DNA of 50,097 bases, taken from Anaerosphaera multitolerans. Lineage in GTDB: Bacteria; Bacillota; Clostridia; Tissierellales; Peptoniphilaceae. Below are positions 8,233 through 16,266 of the stretch, one piece after another. The position numbers and the translations under genes are program-made. The stretch covers positions 1 through 50,097 of the forward strand of contig NZ_RLIH01000016.1 of the NCBI RefSeq assembly GCF_004006535.1, read 5' to 3'. Positions within the stretch are counted from its first letter, which is position 1, and each line of letters opens with the position of its first letter. The notes beneath the pieces were generated by a model that had not been told where the DNA came from, did no database searches, and saw only the letters and a program-made list of their open reading frames with translations.

Positions 8233-9131
8233 TTCTTATCACCGAAATAATTATCTACTATTGATATTATTTCATTTCCTATGTTGTTTTGAGCTTCATA
8301 AGTTGATGCTCCTATATGAGGTGTTAAAGCTACATTGTCCAACTCAAAGTATTTTTCATTTACCTTAGGTTCATTTGGAAATACATCTATTGCAGCTCCA
8401 CATATTTTTCTATTTTTTAAAGCTTCTATTAAAGCCTCTTCATCAATTGCATTTCCCCTTGCATAGTTAATTAAAATTGAAGTTTCTTTCATTAAATCCA
8501 ATTCTCTTTTACCTATTAAAGGCTTATCCAAGCTTGGAAGGTGAATGCTTATATAGTCTGCATTTTTAAGTAAGTCATCTAACTCAAAATATTCAGCATA
8601 GTCGTTTTCAACTTTATATAAATCGTAATATATTACTTTTAATCCCAAAGCTAAGGCCTTTTCTCCCAAACTCTGTCCTATCCTTCCAAAACCAATAACT
8701 CCCAAGGTTTTTCCTGCAATTTCGTGGCCATTATATAATTTTTTATTCCATTGACCCTCTTTTGTAGTCCTGTCAGCCAAGCTGAGAAATCTTGAAAGAT
8801 TTATCATTTGACCAAGCACTAATTCCGTAACTGCATTTTTACTTGAATGAGGCGTATAGTCAACGTCTATTCCTACTTCTTTACACGCATTTATATCTAT
8901 ATTATCAAGTCCGACTCCGGCTCTAATTACAAGAGAAGTATTAGTTCCCTTTAAAGCCTCGGCAACTTCTCTATCTATTTTAGTGTTAGATCTTACGACT
9001 ATTACGTTGTAATCTCCTCCAACTTTCATTAATTCCTCTTTATCATAATGGTTGGTATCAACTTCAATACCCTCATTTAAAAAATGGTCTATGGCATTTT
9101 GAGCAAGACCGTCATTTGCTAAAATTTTCAT
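8229..9131 (-). CDS. serA: D-3-phosphoglycerate dehydrogenase, short form
   Basis: At 300 residues this is the short D-2-hydroxyacid dehydrogenase type, with no C-terminal ACT or ASB regulatory domain, so serine feedback through ACT is not expected. The NAD-binding loop GFGRIG is at 147-152; the likely catalytic residues are Arg225 (NYARG), Glu254 (FPNEP) and His272 (PHIGAS). It oxidises 3-phosphoglycerate to 3-phosphohydroxypyruvate. The assignment over other hydroxyacid dehydrogenases rests on the neighbouring aminotransferase and DUF1015. GAGGAG precedes the ATG, and the aminotransferase gene ends 16 bases upstream. Confidence 0.9.
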   Translation of the reverse strand: MKILANDGLAQNAIDHFLNEGIEVDTNHYDKEELMKVGGDYNVIVVRSNTKIDREVAEALKGTNTSLVIRAGVGLDNIDINACKEVGIDVDYTPHSSKNAVTELVLGQMINLSRFLSLADRTTKEGQWNKKLYNGHEIAGKTLGVIGFGRIGQSLGEKALALGLKVIYYDLYKVENDYAEYFELDDLLKNADYISIHLPSLDKPLIGKRELDLMKETSILINYARGNAIDEEALIEALKNRKICGAAIDVFPNEPKVNEKYFELDNVALTPHIGASTYEAQNNIGNEIISIVDNYFGDKK

Positions 9132-9147
9132 TACACAAACTCCTCTA

Positions 9148-10215
9148 CTATTTTATAATTTCATCGATGTTTTCTAAAAGTTCTTTTATATCGTCCATAG
9201 TTAAATCACCCATATGAGCAATTCTGAACGTTTTATTCTTTAAATCTCCATATCCGTTGGATATAATCATTCCTCTTTTTGCAAGTTCTTTATTTAACTC
9301 GCCCACATCAATACCCCTGTTGTTTTCAACGCAGGTAACTGTATCCGATGCGTCTTTAATGTCCTTTGGAAAAAGTGCAAAATTTTCCATTGCCCAATTT
9401 CTAACGTATTCAGCCATTTCTTTATGTCTGTTAAATCTGTTTTCCAAACCCTCTTCATTTACTATGTGGTTTAATTGGTAATCCGCTGCATACATTAAAG
9501 AAATATTAGGTGTGTTGGGATATTGATAATCACGTTTTAAAATGTCCTTATAAAGACTTAAAAGGTCAAAATAATTTCCTCTGTTTTCAACAGTCTTAGC
9601 TCTTTCAATTGCCTTTTCGGAAAAAGTACAAAATGCCATTCCCGGAGGAAGTGCCAGACATTTTTGAGTTGAGGTAATTACAATGTCTATTCCCAGTTTA
9701 TCCGTTTCAATTTTAGAGCCTGCCGCAGAACTTACTGCATCAACAGCCCATACAATATCCTCATAATTTTTCATCACTTCAGCTATTTCATCTAAAGGAG
9801 ATTTTACTCCGGTAGAAGTCTCGTTGTGAGTAATAGCTACAAAATCATAATCTTCTTTTCTTAGAACTTCATCGACAAAATTAGCATCAATAGTATTTCC
9901 ATGCTCAACTTTAAACAAGTCCACATCTAAACCATTTGATAAACCAATTTTATGCCATTTGTCTCCAAATGAGCCCATAGAAAAAACTGCACCCTTAGAC
10001 GAAGTACAAGATCGTATTGCCCCTTCCATGAGTCCACATCCCGAGGATGTTGAACTTAGCACCATGTTTTCCGTAATAAACACTTGCTTCATTTTTTCAG
10101 TAATACCCTTTTGAAGCGCACTTGCATCTTTCGTTCTGTGACCGATTAAAGGCTTTGTCATTTCCATTAGAACATCTTCTCTAACGTAAGTCGGTCCAGG
10201 TATGAATAATTTCAT
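9148..10215 (-). CDS. Class V aminotransferase, probable phosphoserine aminotransferase
   Basis: The 355-residue protein begins with the class V motif FIPGPTYV and has a PLP-binding lysine at about 185 in TSTQKCLALPPG, preceded by AVDAVSS, which holds the PLP-binding Asp. It is of the alanine-glyoxylate/serine-pyruvate type rather than classical SerC. The operon with serA implies conversion of phosphohydroxypyruvate to O-phosphoserine with glutamate, which is inference. It is the first gene of the operon. GAAAGGA precedes its ATG, and a consensus promoter lies 50-80 bases upstream. No phosphoserine phosphatase gene is in the window. Confidence 0.85.
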   Translation of the reverse strand: MKLFIPGPTYVREDVLMEMTKPLIGHRTKDASALQKGITEKMKQVFITENMVLSSTSSGCGLMEGAIRSCTSSKGAVFSMGSFGDKWHKIGLSNGLDVDLFKVEHGNTIDANFVDEVLRKEDYDFVAITHNETSTGVKSPLDEIAEVMKNYEDIVWAVDAVSSAAGSKIETDKLGIDIVITSTQKCLALPPGMAFCTFSEKAIERAKTVENRGNYFDLLSLYKDILKRDYQYPNTPNISLMYAADYQLNHIVNEEGLENRFNRHKEMAEYVRNWAMENFALFPKDIKDASDTVTCVENNRGIDVGELNKELAKRGMIISNGYGDLKNKTFRIAHMGDLTMDDIKELLENIDEIIK

Positions 10216-10240
10216 ATTCTCAGTCCTTTCTATAATAATT

Positions 10241-10256
10241 ATACCTCTTTAGGTAT
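10241..10256 (-). promoter_or_regulatory. Small inverted repeat at the serine operon start site
   Basis: ATACCT and AGGTAT arms around a 4-base loop fall right after the predicted transcription start (about 10258). It could be an operator or a 5' stabilising hairpin; no regulator is identified. Confidence 0.35.
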
Positions 10257-10264
10257 TTCGTTAG

Positions 10265-10293
10265 ATAATATTACTTTAACCAGCTTTTGTCAA
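10265..10293 (-). promoter_or_regulatory. Sigma-A promoter of the serC/serA/DUF1015/hom operon
   Basis: The minus strand shows -35 TTGACA (10288-10293), a 17-base spacer and -10 TATTAT (10265-10270), leaving a leader of about 43 bases before the aminotransferase ATG. Confidence 0.8.
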
Positions 10294-10345
10294 TACCAAT
10301 CTAAGTATATTTCTGTAAATTTCTATAACTTAATTTTATTTCCAA

Positions 10346-10375
10346 TTGACAATTCAATGTGAAAGGTGGTATATT
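10346..10375 (+). promoter_or_regulatory. Sigma-A promoter of asd
   Basis: The plus strand shows -35 TTGACA (10346-10351), an 18-base spacer and -10 TATATT (10370-10375). The predicted start near 10382 gives a very short leader before the asd ribosome binding site. Confidence 0.8.
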
Positions 10376-10404
10376 CTATTAAAAATTAGGAAAGGGTGTT
10401 AGTT

Positions 10405-11397
10405 TTGAGAAAATTTAACTTGGCAATATTTGGAGCTACGGGATTAGTGGGGCAAAAAATGAGGACCATCTTAGAAGAAAGAAATCTACCGATTGAGAAC
10501 ATATACTTCTTTGCATCGAAAAACTCTGCTGGAAAAACTATAAATTTTCAAAGTAAAAACTATCACATAGAAGAATTGTCTGAAGAAAATCTTAAAAATA
10601 AGAAGATTGACTATGCTCTTTGTGCTTTAGAATCTCCATTGGCTAAAGAGTTTTTACCTATGGCAGCTAAATACGGCATAACATCTATTGACAACTCATC
10701 TGCATTTAGAATGGTAGATGATATACCTCTAGTTGTTCCTGAAATTAACGCTTCAGAAACCAGTAAGGGAAAGGGAATAATCGCAAGTCCTAATTGTAGT
10801 ACGATTCAATCTGTAATGGCACTATATCCTATTTATAAAAAATATGGAATAAAGAGAATTATATACACAACCTACCAAGCCGTAACAGGAAGCGGTATTG
10901 GAGGCATTGAAGATCTTTACAGAGGTATTTGGGCAGGAGAAAATGATTTTTACCCTCATCAAATAGCCTATAACGTACTGCCTCATATTGATGATTTCCT
11001 AGACGATGGCTACACAAAAGAAGAAATGAAAATGGTAGATGAAACTAAAAAGATTTTAAATGACCAATCACTTAGAATTACAGCTACAGCTGCAAGAGTA
11101 CCTGTGCTTAATTCTCATATGGTTGCAATAAACGTTGAAACTGAAAAGCCTTTTGATATTGATGAAATATTTGAAGACTTTAGAAACGAACCGGGAATTG
11201 TACTTTATGACGATGTGAAAAATAACATATATCCTATGCCAACTGTTACTACAGGTAAAGATGAAGTATATGTTGGAAGAATTAGAAGGGACAATTCCAT
11301 AGAAAACGGAATTAACTTCTTAAGTGTCGCCGATAACACCAGAAAAGGTGCTGCATTAAATACAATTCAAATATTGGAATATTTAATTGAAAATTAA
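10405..11397 (+). CDS. asd: Aspartate-semialdehyde dehydrogenase
   Basis: The enzyme reduces aspartyl phosphate to aspartate semialdehyde, the branch-point precursor of lysine/diaminopimelate, threonine and methionine. The Rossmann loop GATGLVG lies near the N-terminus, and the catalytic cysteine is in ASPNCSTIQ (about residue 131). I chose the TTG at 10405 (330 residues) because AGGAAAGGG ends 8 bases upstream; the GTG at 10396 would lie inside that site and add three residues. It is divergent from the operon containing hom, so consecutive enzymes of one pathway are driven from a shared 190-base intergenic region. Confidence 0.95.
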   Translation: MRKFNLAIFGATGLVGQKMRTILEERNLPIENIYFFASKNSAGKTINFQSKNYHIEELSEENLKNKKIDYALCALESPLAKEFLPMAAKYGITSIDNSSAFRMVDDIPLVVPEINASETSKGKGIIASPNCSTIQSVMALYPIYKKYGIKRIIYTTYQAVTGSGIGGIEDLYRGIWAGENDFYPHQIAYNVLPHIDDFLDDGYTKEEMKMVDETKKILNDQSLRITATAARVPVLNSHMVAINVETEKPFDIDEIFEDFRNEPGIVLYDDVKNNIYPMPTVTTGKDEVYVGRIRRDNSIENGINFLSVADNTRKGAALNTIQILEYLIEN

Positions 11398-11400
11398 TAA

Positions 11401-11452
11401 AAAAAGTTACTTAATTGATTTGCCAAAAGGCATTCATTATAAGTAACTTTTT
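11401..11452. terminator. Bidirectional terminator between asd and queH
   Basis: Arms 11401-11413 and 11440-11452 are 13-base complements with A-run and T-run flanks; the 26-base loop holds a smaller GCC/GGC hairpin. It serves the converging asd and queH transcripts and touches the queH stop codon. Confidence 0.85.
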
Positions 11453-12081
11453 TATTGTTTATTTCTTGTTTCCGATTCTCTTTTGGAATACTCACACCCG
11501 CAATAATCCTGTCTGTACATATCGTATTCTTTAGAAAGTTGAACGCTTCTCCTATAACCGTCTTTCTTTTTAAAATCGGAAAATAAATATTTCACATCAT
11601 ACTTTTTAGACATCTCTGCCCCAATTTTATTAAGCAATGCAGAATTTTTATGAGGGCTTATGGAAAGTGTAGTAGTAAAATAGTCAAAGTTCAATTTCTT
11701 TGCCAATTTTGCAGTTTCTTCAAGTCGTAGATCAAAACAAAGTTTACATCTATAACCGCCCTCTTTTTCATCTTCATAACCCATTATTTTTTCTCTGTAC
11801 TCTTCATTGTTGTAACCAAGGTTTAAAAAATTTATTTCATTATTTTTAGGTATTTTTTCAATTAAGCTTTTCTGTTCCCTTGCCCTTCTGGTAAATTCTT
11901 CTTCACTGTCTAAATTGGGATTATAGTAGAGTATTGTAATCTTAAAATATTTATTAAGTCTTTCCAATACTGCACTGGAACAGGGTCCGCAGCAGGAATG
12001 CAAAAGTAGCGTTTTAGGATTTAAAATATCTATTTTATCTATTATCTTTTCCATTTCTAAATTGTAATTTATATTATTCAT
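11452..12081 (-). CDS. queH: Epoxyqueuosine reductase QueH
   Basis: The 209-residue protein belongs to the QueH (formerly DUF208) family. It has an N-terminal HSCCGPC motif (Cys30, Cys31, Cys34), a YRCKLC pair (Cys112, Cys115) and a C-terminal YCGC pair (Cys194, Cys196), which coordinate an iron-sulfur cluster and a further metal in the family. It performs the last step of queuosine tRNA modification, reducing epoxyqueuosine to queuosine, and replaces QueG. I chose the ATG at 12081, with AGGTGA 8 bases upstream, over a GTG four codons earlier. A TATAAT lies just upstream. No other queuosine gene is in the window. Confidence 0.93.
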   Translation of the reverse strand: MNNINYNLEMEKIIDKIDILNPKTLLLHSCCGPCSSAVLERLNKYFKITILYYNPNLDSEEEFTRRAREQKSLIEKIPKNNEINFLNLGYNNEEYREKIMGYEDEKEGGYRCKLCFDLRLEETAKLAKKLNFDYFTTTLSISPHKNSALLNKIGAEMSKKYDVKYLFSDFKKKDGYRRSVQLSKEYDMYRQDYCGCEYSKRESETRNKQ

Positions 12082-12127
12082 AATTAACTTCACCTATTTA
12101 TATTATATCAGCTTTTAAAAAAATAAA

Positions 12128-12143
12128 GAGACGTTTCCGTCTC
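12128..12143 (-). terminator. Terminator of the UPF0210 operon
   Basis: GAGACG/CGTCTC arms around a 4-base loop are followed on the minus strand by TTTATTTTTTT, a standard intrinsic terminator 10 bases after the UPF0210 stop. Confidence 0.85.
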
Positions 12144-12153
12144 CTTAACTAAA

Positions 12154-13509
12154 TTAATTTTTAAAACTGTGAATAGGCGCAGGTATGTTACCGCCACGTT
12201 TAACAAAGGCCTCAGAAGAAATATTTCCAATATCCATAATAGGCGCATATCCTAAAAGTCCGCCAAACTCAGCAAATTCTCCAACTTTTTTACCATGTAC
12301 AGGTATAACTCTTACAGCAGTTGTCTTATTATTAATAACACCTATTGCAGCTTCATCCGCAATAATGGCAGCTATTGTAGAAGAAGGAGTGTCTCCCGGA
12401 ATGGCAATCATATCAAGACCTACAGAGCATACAGAAGTCATAGCCTCAAGTTTATCAAAGGTTATTGTTCCATTTTTTGCCCCTTCTATCATTCCCTCAT
12501 CTTCGGAAACCGGAATAAAGGCGCCTGAAAGTCCGCCTACATGTGAACTTGCCATAATTCCGCCTTTTTTAACGGCATCATTTAACATTGCCAAGGCAGC
12601 AGTAGTACCATGGCCTCCAACTTTATCTACTCCAATTTCTTCTAAAATTCTTGCAACACTGTCACCCACAGCAGGTGTTGGAGCAAGAGATAAATCTATA
12701 GTCCCAAATTCAGTATTTAATATTTGAGAAACTTCTCTTCCTACAAGCTCACCCATTCTGGTTATTTTAAATGCAGTTTTCTTAATCGTTTCAGAAACTA
12801 CATCAAAACTCTCTCCCTTTACACTTTCAAGGGCGGATTTTACAACACCTGGTCCTGAAACTCCTATATTAATAATGGTATCAGATTCACCAACACCATG
12901 AAATGCCCCCGCCATAAAAGGATTGTCCTCTACAGCATTAGCAAACACAACTAACTTTGCACAGCCTATGGAATCATTGTCCTTAGTCCTCTCTGCCAAA
13001 TCTAATATTATATCACCCATATTTTTAACTGCATCCATATTTATTCCCGACTTAGTAGTTCCAACATTTACACTACTACATACATAGTCAGTTACCGAAA
13101 GAGCATGAGGTATGGAGTTTATAAGTACTAAATCACCCTTGTTAAACCCTTTGTGTACTAGTGCGGAAAATCCTCCTACAAAGTCCACTCCCACATTTTT
13201 TGCAACCTTATCCAAAACTTCCGCATAACAAGTATAGTCATCTAGGTCCGTTGCACCTGCTATTAGGGAAATCGGTGTTACGGAAAGTCTGTTGTTGATT
13301 ATGGGAACTCCATATTTTTTAGAGATTTCTGAAGTGGTTTTAACTAAGTTTTCGGAATTTCTCATCATCTTTTCATAAATTTTGTCACAAGCAACCTTCG
13401 CATCAGAATCAATACAATCTAAAAGAGAAATACCCATAGTAACTGTTCTTATGTCCAGATTTTCCTGTTCCAACATTCTAATCGTTTCTAATATTTTTCT
13501 ATTATCCAT
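12154..13509 (-). CDS. UPF0210 / DUF711 (PFL-family) protein
   Basis: The protein has 451 residues and is very glycine/alanine/valine-rich in the second half, with conserved stretches such as GISLLDC near the start, GVSGPGVV in the middle and [11 protein letters not shown] later. The family is called PFL-like from structural similarity to pyruvate formate-lyase. I see no C-terminal glycyl-radical motif (RVSGY-like), so it is not an ordinary glycyl radical enzyme, and its activity is unknown. It follows the ACT-domain gene by 8 bases; this pairing is conserved in many Firmicutes and archaea and suggests the small protein senses a ligand for the large one. Confidence 0.9.
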   Translation of the reverse strand: MDNRKILETIRMLEQENLDIRTVTMGISLLDCIDSDAKVACDKIYEKMMRNSENLVKTTSEISKKYGVPIINNRLSVTPISLIAGATDLDDYTCYAEVLDKVAKNVGVDFVGGFSALVHKGFNKGDLVLINSIPHALSVTDYVCSSVNVGTTKSGINMDAVKNMGDIILDLAERTKDNDSIGCAKLVVFANAVEDNPFMAGAFHGVGESDTIINIGVSGPGVVKSALESVKGESFDVVSETIKKTAFKITRMGELVGREVSQILNTEFGTIDLSLAPTPAVGDSVARILEEIGVDKVGGHGTTAALAMLNDAVKKGGIMASSHVGGLSGAFIPVSEDEGMIEGAKNGTITFDKLEAMTSVCSVGLDMIAIPGDTPSSTIAAIIADEAAIGVINNKTTAVRVIPVHGKKVGEFAEFGGLLGYAPIMDIGNISSEAFVKRGGNIPAPIHSFKN

Positions 13510-13517
13510 TTTTCACC

Positions 13518-13787
13518 TCAAATCTGGTGCATTGAGTTGAATATGTCTTCATGTTGAACTTTAATATACATTCCAAGCTCTTCTCCAAGTTTTGTGAAGC
13601 CTTCAACTATTTCATCAAAAGATACATTCTTTTCAGTCATATCCACTATCATAAACATTGTAAAGTAATTATCCATAATAGTTTGGTTCATGTCTACGAT
13701 GTTAAGTCTGTATTTTACTACTAATTCAGTAGCCTTGTAGACAATACCCATCTTATCATTACCTATAAAAGTTATTACCGCTTTCAT
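13518..13787 (-). CDS. UPF0237 ACT-domain protein
   Basis: The 89-residue protein is a single ACT domain: it starts MKAVITFIGNDKMGIV, with the beta-alpha-beta glycine loop near residues 9-13, and continues with a second beta-alpha-beta unit. ACT domains bind amino acids or other small ligands. I chose the ATG at 13787 because GGAGGG lies 5 bases upstream; a TTG/CTG-type upstream extension would run into the terminator hairpin of the preceding gene. It is co-transcribed with the UPF0210 gene and probably regulates it; the ligand is unknown. Confidence 0.88.
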   Translation of the reverse strand: MKAVITFIGNDKMGIVYKATELVVKYRLNIVDMNQTIMDNYFTMFMIVDMTEKNVSFDEIVEGFTKLGEELGMYIKVQHEDIFNSMHQI

Positions 13788-13814
13788 TTTTCCCTCCAAA
13801 TTATTTAAATAAAA

Positions 13815-13848
13815 AATAAGCCTTTGCATTTATGCTATAAGGCTTATT
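13815..13848 (-). terminator. Terminator after the DsrE-like gene
   Basis: Nine-base arms (13815-13823, 13840-13848) enclose a smaller GCAT/ATGC hairpin. On the minus strand TTTTTT follows. It separates the DsrE-like gene from the ACT/UPF0210 pair, although partial read-through would feed the latter. Confidence 0.75.
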
Positions 13849-13901
13849 ATATTAGAAAAACTCAAATCTTCCAATACTAAAATAAAGAATTCAAAAACTA
13901 T

Positions 13902-14225
13902 TTATAATCTTATGTATGCGTATCCTTGATTTTGAAGTTCAACTAACTTTGTAATTACTAATTTTTCAACTTTAATACTTGGAGAAAGTAAACTTGGGTC
14001 CAGTCTATGATCTTTTAGAGATTTTTCTCCAATTGTAACCGTAACATTTGGATTTCCTTCTATTCCCGCAAAGTCATAACCTGCGTATTGTCCGAATAAA
14101 ATTGCCGCTCTTGACATTACAACTATTTCAATTAAAGCATCCGGGTTAGTTTCAACTATATCTCTAACATTTGATAGGGTTTCATCCCATTTTTCATACT
14201 CTACTACGTGAAATACAACTTTCAT
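13902..14225 (-). CDS. DsrE/DsrF-like small protein
   Basis: This 107-residue protein matches the DsrE-like fold. It opens with the beta strand MKVVFHVVE and continues with the helix WDETLSNVRDIV, the strand IEIVVMSRAAILF and later GVTVTIGEKSL-like positions. Sulfur-relay members carry a conserved active-site cysteine; this sequence has no cysteine at all, so sulfur transfer is unlikely and a binding or regulatory role is more plausible. It has its own terminator and a 262-base upstream gap, so it appears to be monocistronic. The gap holds only AT-rich sequence and the SDR terminator. Confidence 0.75.
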   Translation of the reverse strand: MKVVFHVVEYEKWDETLSNVRDIVETNPDALIEIVVMSRAAILFGQYAGYDFAGIEGNPNVTVTIGEKSLKDHRLDPSLLSPSIKVEKLVITKLVELQNQGYAYIRL

Positions 14226-14466
14226 TTTATCACTCCTTCAAATCTAACTTATTAAGTTTATACCCCTTTTGTAACTTATTATTTGAATTATTTATAATTT
14301 AATATTTTTAATCTGTTATAACTATATAATTATCCAATATAGTCTTAAAATTTTATAATGTATTTTTTTACTTATCAGCTTCCAATCTCACTTTAAAAGA
14401 AATTTAAAATCCTTGCTTTGTTTCTTATGTTTTAATAACTCTGAACAAAGAAAAAACAAAGAAAAA

Positions 14467-14487
14467 GTGGAGATAATTAATCTCCAC
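14467..14487 (-). terminator. Terminator of the etfB-etfA-SDR operon
   Basis: GTGGAGAT/ATCTCCAC arms around a 5-base loop directly abut the SDR stop codon, and TTTTTCTTTG follows on the minus strand. Confidence 0.9.
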
Positions 14488-15252
14488 CTATGGTCTAAGT
14501 CCGCTTCCACCTTGAAGTGTAATTGTTTCACCTGTTACATAAGAAGCATCGTCACTTGCCAAAAATACACACACTCTTCCAATATCCTCTTTAGGATCAC
14601 CCATCCGACCAAGAGGTATTGATTGTATTGTCTTTTCATAAAGTTCAGGATATTCCTCTTTCCACTTTATCAAGCCCTCAGTCATAACTAAAGGACATAC
14701 TACATTTACCCTTACGCCGTCAGGCCCCCACTCAGTAGCTGCAACTCGACTTAAGCCTCTAATTCCTTCTTTTGCAGCTGCATAGCTGGATTGTCCCGCT
14801 TTTCCAGAAAGACCTGCTCCTGTTGCAAAGTTTATAACTGAACCTTTAGATTCTTTAAGATATTTAAAAGAATGTTTCATATAGAAAAATGTTGCATATA
14901 AGCCTGAGTAGATAGCCTTGTTAAAATCTTCAACGCTGTGATCTACAAGTGACACTCCTGATGCCGAATTTTGTGCATTATTAATTACAGTATCCAGCCT
15001 TCCGAATTCGCTAACGGTACCTTCTATTGCAGCTTTAACATCTTCTTCCTTTGAACCGTCAGCAGTAAAATATATCACTTTAACATCTTTATATTTTGAA
15101 TTTAATTCCTCACAAGCTCTTTCAAGTTTTGATAATGTTCTTCCCGTCAGAACTAAGTTTGCTCCTGCCTCTGCAAAAGCTTTTGCCAGTCCAAATCCTA
15201 TTCCCTGGCCTCCGCCTGTAATAAGAACTACTTTTCCGTCTAATTTTCCCAT
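14488..15252 (-). CDS. Short-chain dehydrogenase/reductase
   Basis: This 254-residue classical SDR has the cofactor loop GGGQGIGFG near residues 12-20, NNAQN (replacing NNAG) in the central sheet, and the catalytic YAAAK (about residues 153-157) preceded by the Ser-bearing AGQSS region. The C-terminal GETITLQGG is typical of FabG-like or 2,4-dienoyl-CoA reductase-like members. The substrate is unknown. It lies 13 bases after etfA in the same operon, so an acyl-CoA or hydroxyacyl substrate linked to EtfAB electron transfer is a reasonable inference. Arg at the end of the second strand (TGRT) suggests NADP preference. Confidence 0.88.
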   Translation of the reverse strand: MGKLDGKVVLITGGGQGIGFGLAKAFAEAGANLVLTGRTLSKLERACEELNSKYKDVKVIYFTADGSKEEDVKAAIEGTVSEFGRLDTVINNAQNSASGVSLVDHSVEDFNKAIYSGLYATFFYMKHSFKYLKESKGSVINFATGAGLSGKAGQSSYAAAKEGIRGLSRVAATEWGPDGVRVNVVCPLVMTEGLIKWKEEYPELYEKTIQSIPLGRMGDPKEDIGRVCVFLASDDASYVTGETITLQGGSGLRP

Positions 15253-15265
15253 AAAACCTCCTCAA

Positions 15266-16261
15266 TTATTTATTATTTATTTCTTTAATCTTCTCAGTTA
15301 ACTTTGGAACTATTTCAAATAAATCTCCCACTATTCCATAATGGGCAACTTTAAAGATAGGTGCTTCCGGATTATTATTTATGGCAATTATTAAATCCGA
15401 CGTTTTCATTCCCGCAGTATGTTGAATTGCCCCTGAAATACCTACGGCAATATAAAGTCTTGGCGAAACTCTAACTCCCGTTGAGCCAATTTGTCTATTA
15501 TATGGAAGCCAGTCCTGGTCAATAACATCCTTAGTCGCTCCCACTTCTGCGCCCAGTTCTTCTGCCAGATCGGTGATTAAGTGCCAATTATCTTTGCTTC
15601 CTATTCCCATTCCGCCTGATACTATTACCTTTGCATCAGATAAACTAACTTCTTTTTCATCATCTTTTATTTGTTCCAGTACAATTGTTAAAACATCATC
15701 AGCAGTTAATTGTACATCTTCTTTTAATATTTCGCCTTTCCTATTTTCATCACGGTTTAAAGGTCTAAAGGCTCCGTCACCGATAGTTCCTACTTCAGGT
15801 TTAGTAGATACTCTAATATCCGCATAAAGTTGACCGTCAAAAGTAGGTCGTATCCATTTAAATGTTTTATTATCTTCATCTAAAACTACATCTATACAGT
15901 CAGCCACAAGTCCAATTTGTCTTCTTGCAGAAATTCTTCCGCCTAGATCACGCCCGTTTTGTGTCGCCGGAATAAATACTGCACTTGGCTTATATTTATC
16001 TAAAACTGCATTTAAAACCTTTGTATAGGCAAGAGTGGTATAGTTTTCCAAAAACCTATCTTCCACTTCCACTACTTTATCAGCTCCGTAATAAATAGCT
16101 TCCTGAGACATTTTTGAAATATCACTACCCATTGAAAGTGCTAATACTTCCTGCCCCATTCTATCGGCTAAGTAACTTGCTCTTCCCAACATCTCCGTTG
16201 ATAAAGAAGAAATTTCTCCATTTATCTTTTCCAAAACAACAAGTATATCTCTATTTTCCAC
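15266..16261 (-). CDS. etfA: Electron transfer flavoprotein alpha subunit
   Basis: The protein has 331 residues. The N-terminal domain matches the ETF alpha/beta fold, and the C-terminal FAD domain carries the conserved run from VSGGMGIGS through QIGSTGVRV to the SGAIQHTAGM loop. With EtfB it forms an FAD-containing heterodimer that passes electrons between acyl-CoA or other dehydrogenases and their acceptors. No ferredoxin domain or extra N-terminal cluster is present. It begins 5 bases after etfB. No acyl-CoA dehydrogenase gene accompanies the pair here, so its electron partner must lie elsewhere. Confidence 0.96.
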   Translation of the reverse strand: MENRDILVVLEKINGEISSLSTEMLGRASYLADRMGQEVLALSMGSDISKMSQEAIYYGADKVVEVEDRFLENYTTLAYTKVLNAVLDKYKPSAVFIPATQNGRDLGGRISARRQIGLVADCIDVVLDEDNKTFKWIRPTFDGQLYADIRVSTKPEVGTIGDGAFRPLNRDENRKGEILKEDVQLTADDVLTIVLEQIKDDEKEVSLSDAKVIVSGGMGIGSKDNWHLITDLAEELGAEVGATKDVIDQDWLPYNRQIGSTGVRVSPRLYIAVGISGAIQHTAGMKTSDLIIAINNNPEAPIFKVAHYGIVGDLFEIVPKLTEKIKEINNK

Positions 16262-16266
16262 CTATA

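Noticed and set aside
10257-10404. Possible lysine riboswitch or T-box in front of asd or the serine operon
   Set aside because: The leaders are only about 20 and 43 bases from the predicted start sites, too short for these RNAs, and no T-box sequence was seen.
12185-12727. 180-codon plus-strand frame opposite the UPF0210 gene
   Set aside because: It is a mirror of a well-conserved gene, Pro/Ser/Ile-rich, without ribosome binding site or promoter.
13815-13848. Hairpin before the ACT gene as a riboswitch
   Set aside because: A short stem with a T-run directly after the DsrE-like gene is sufficiently explained as an intrinsic terminator.
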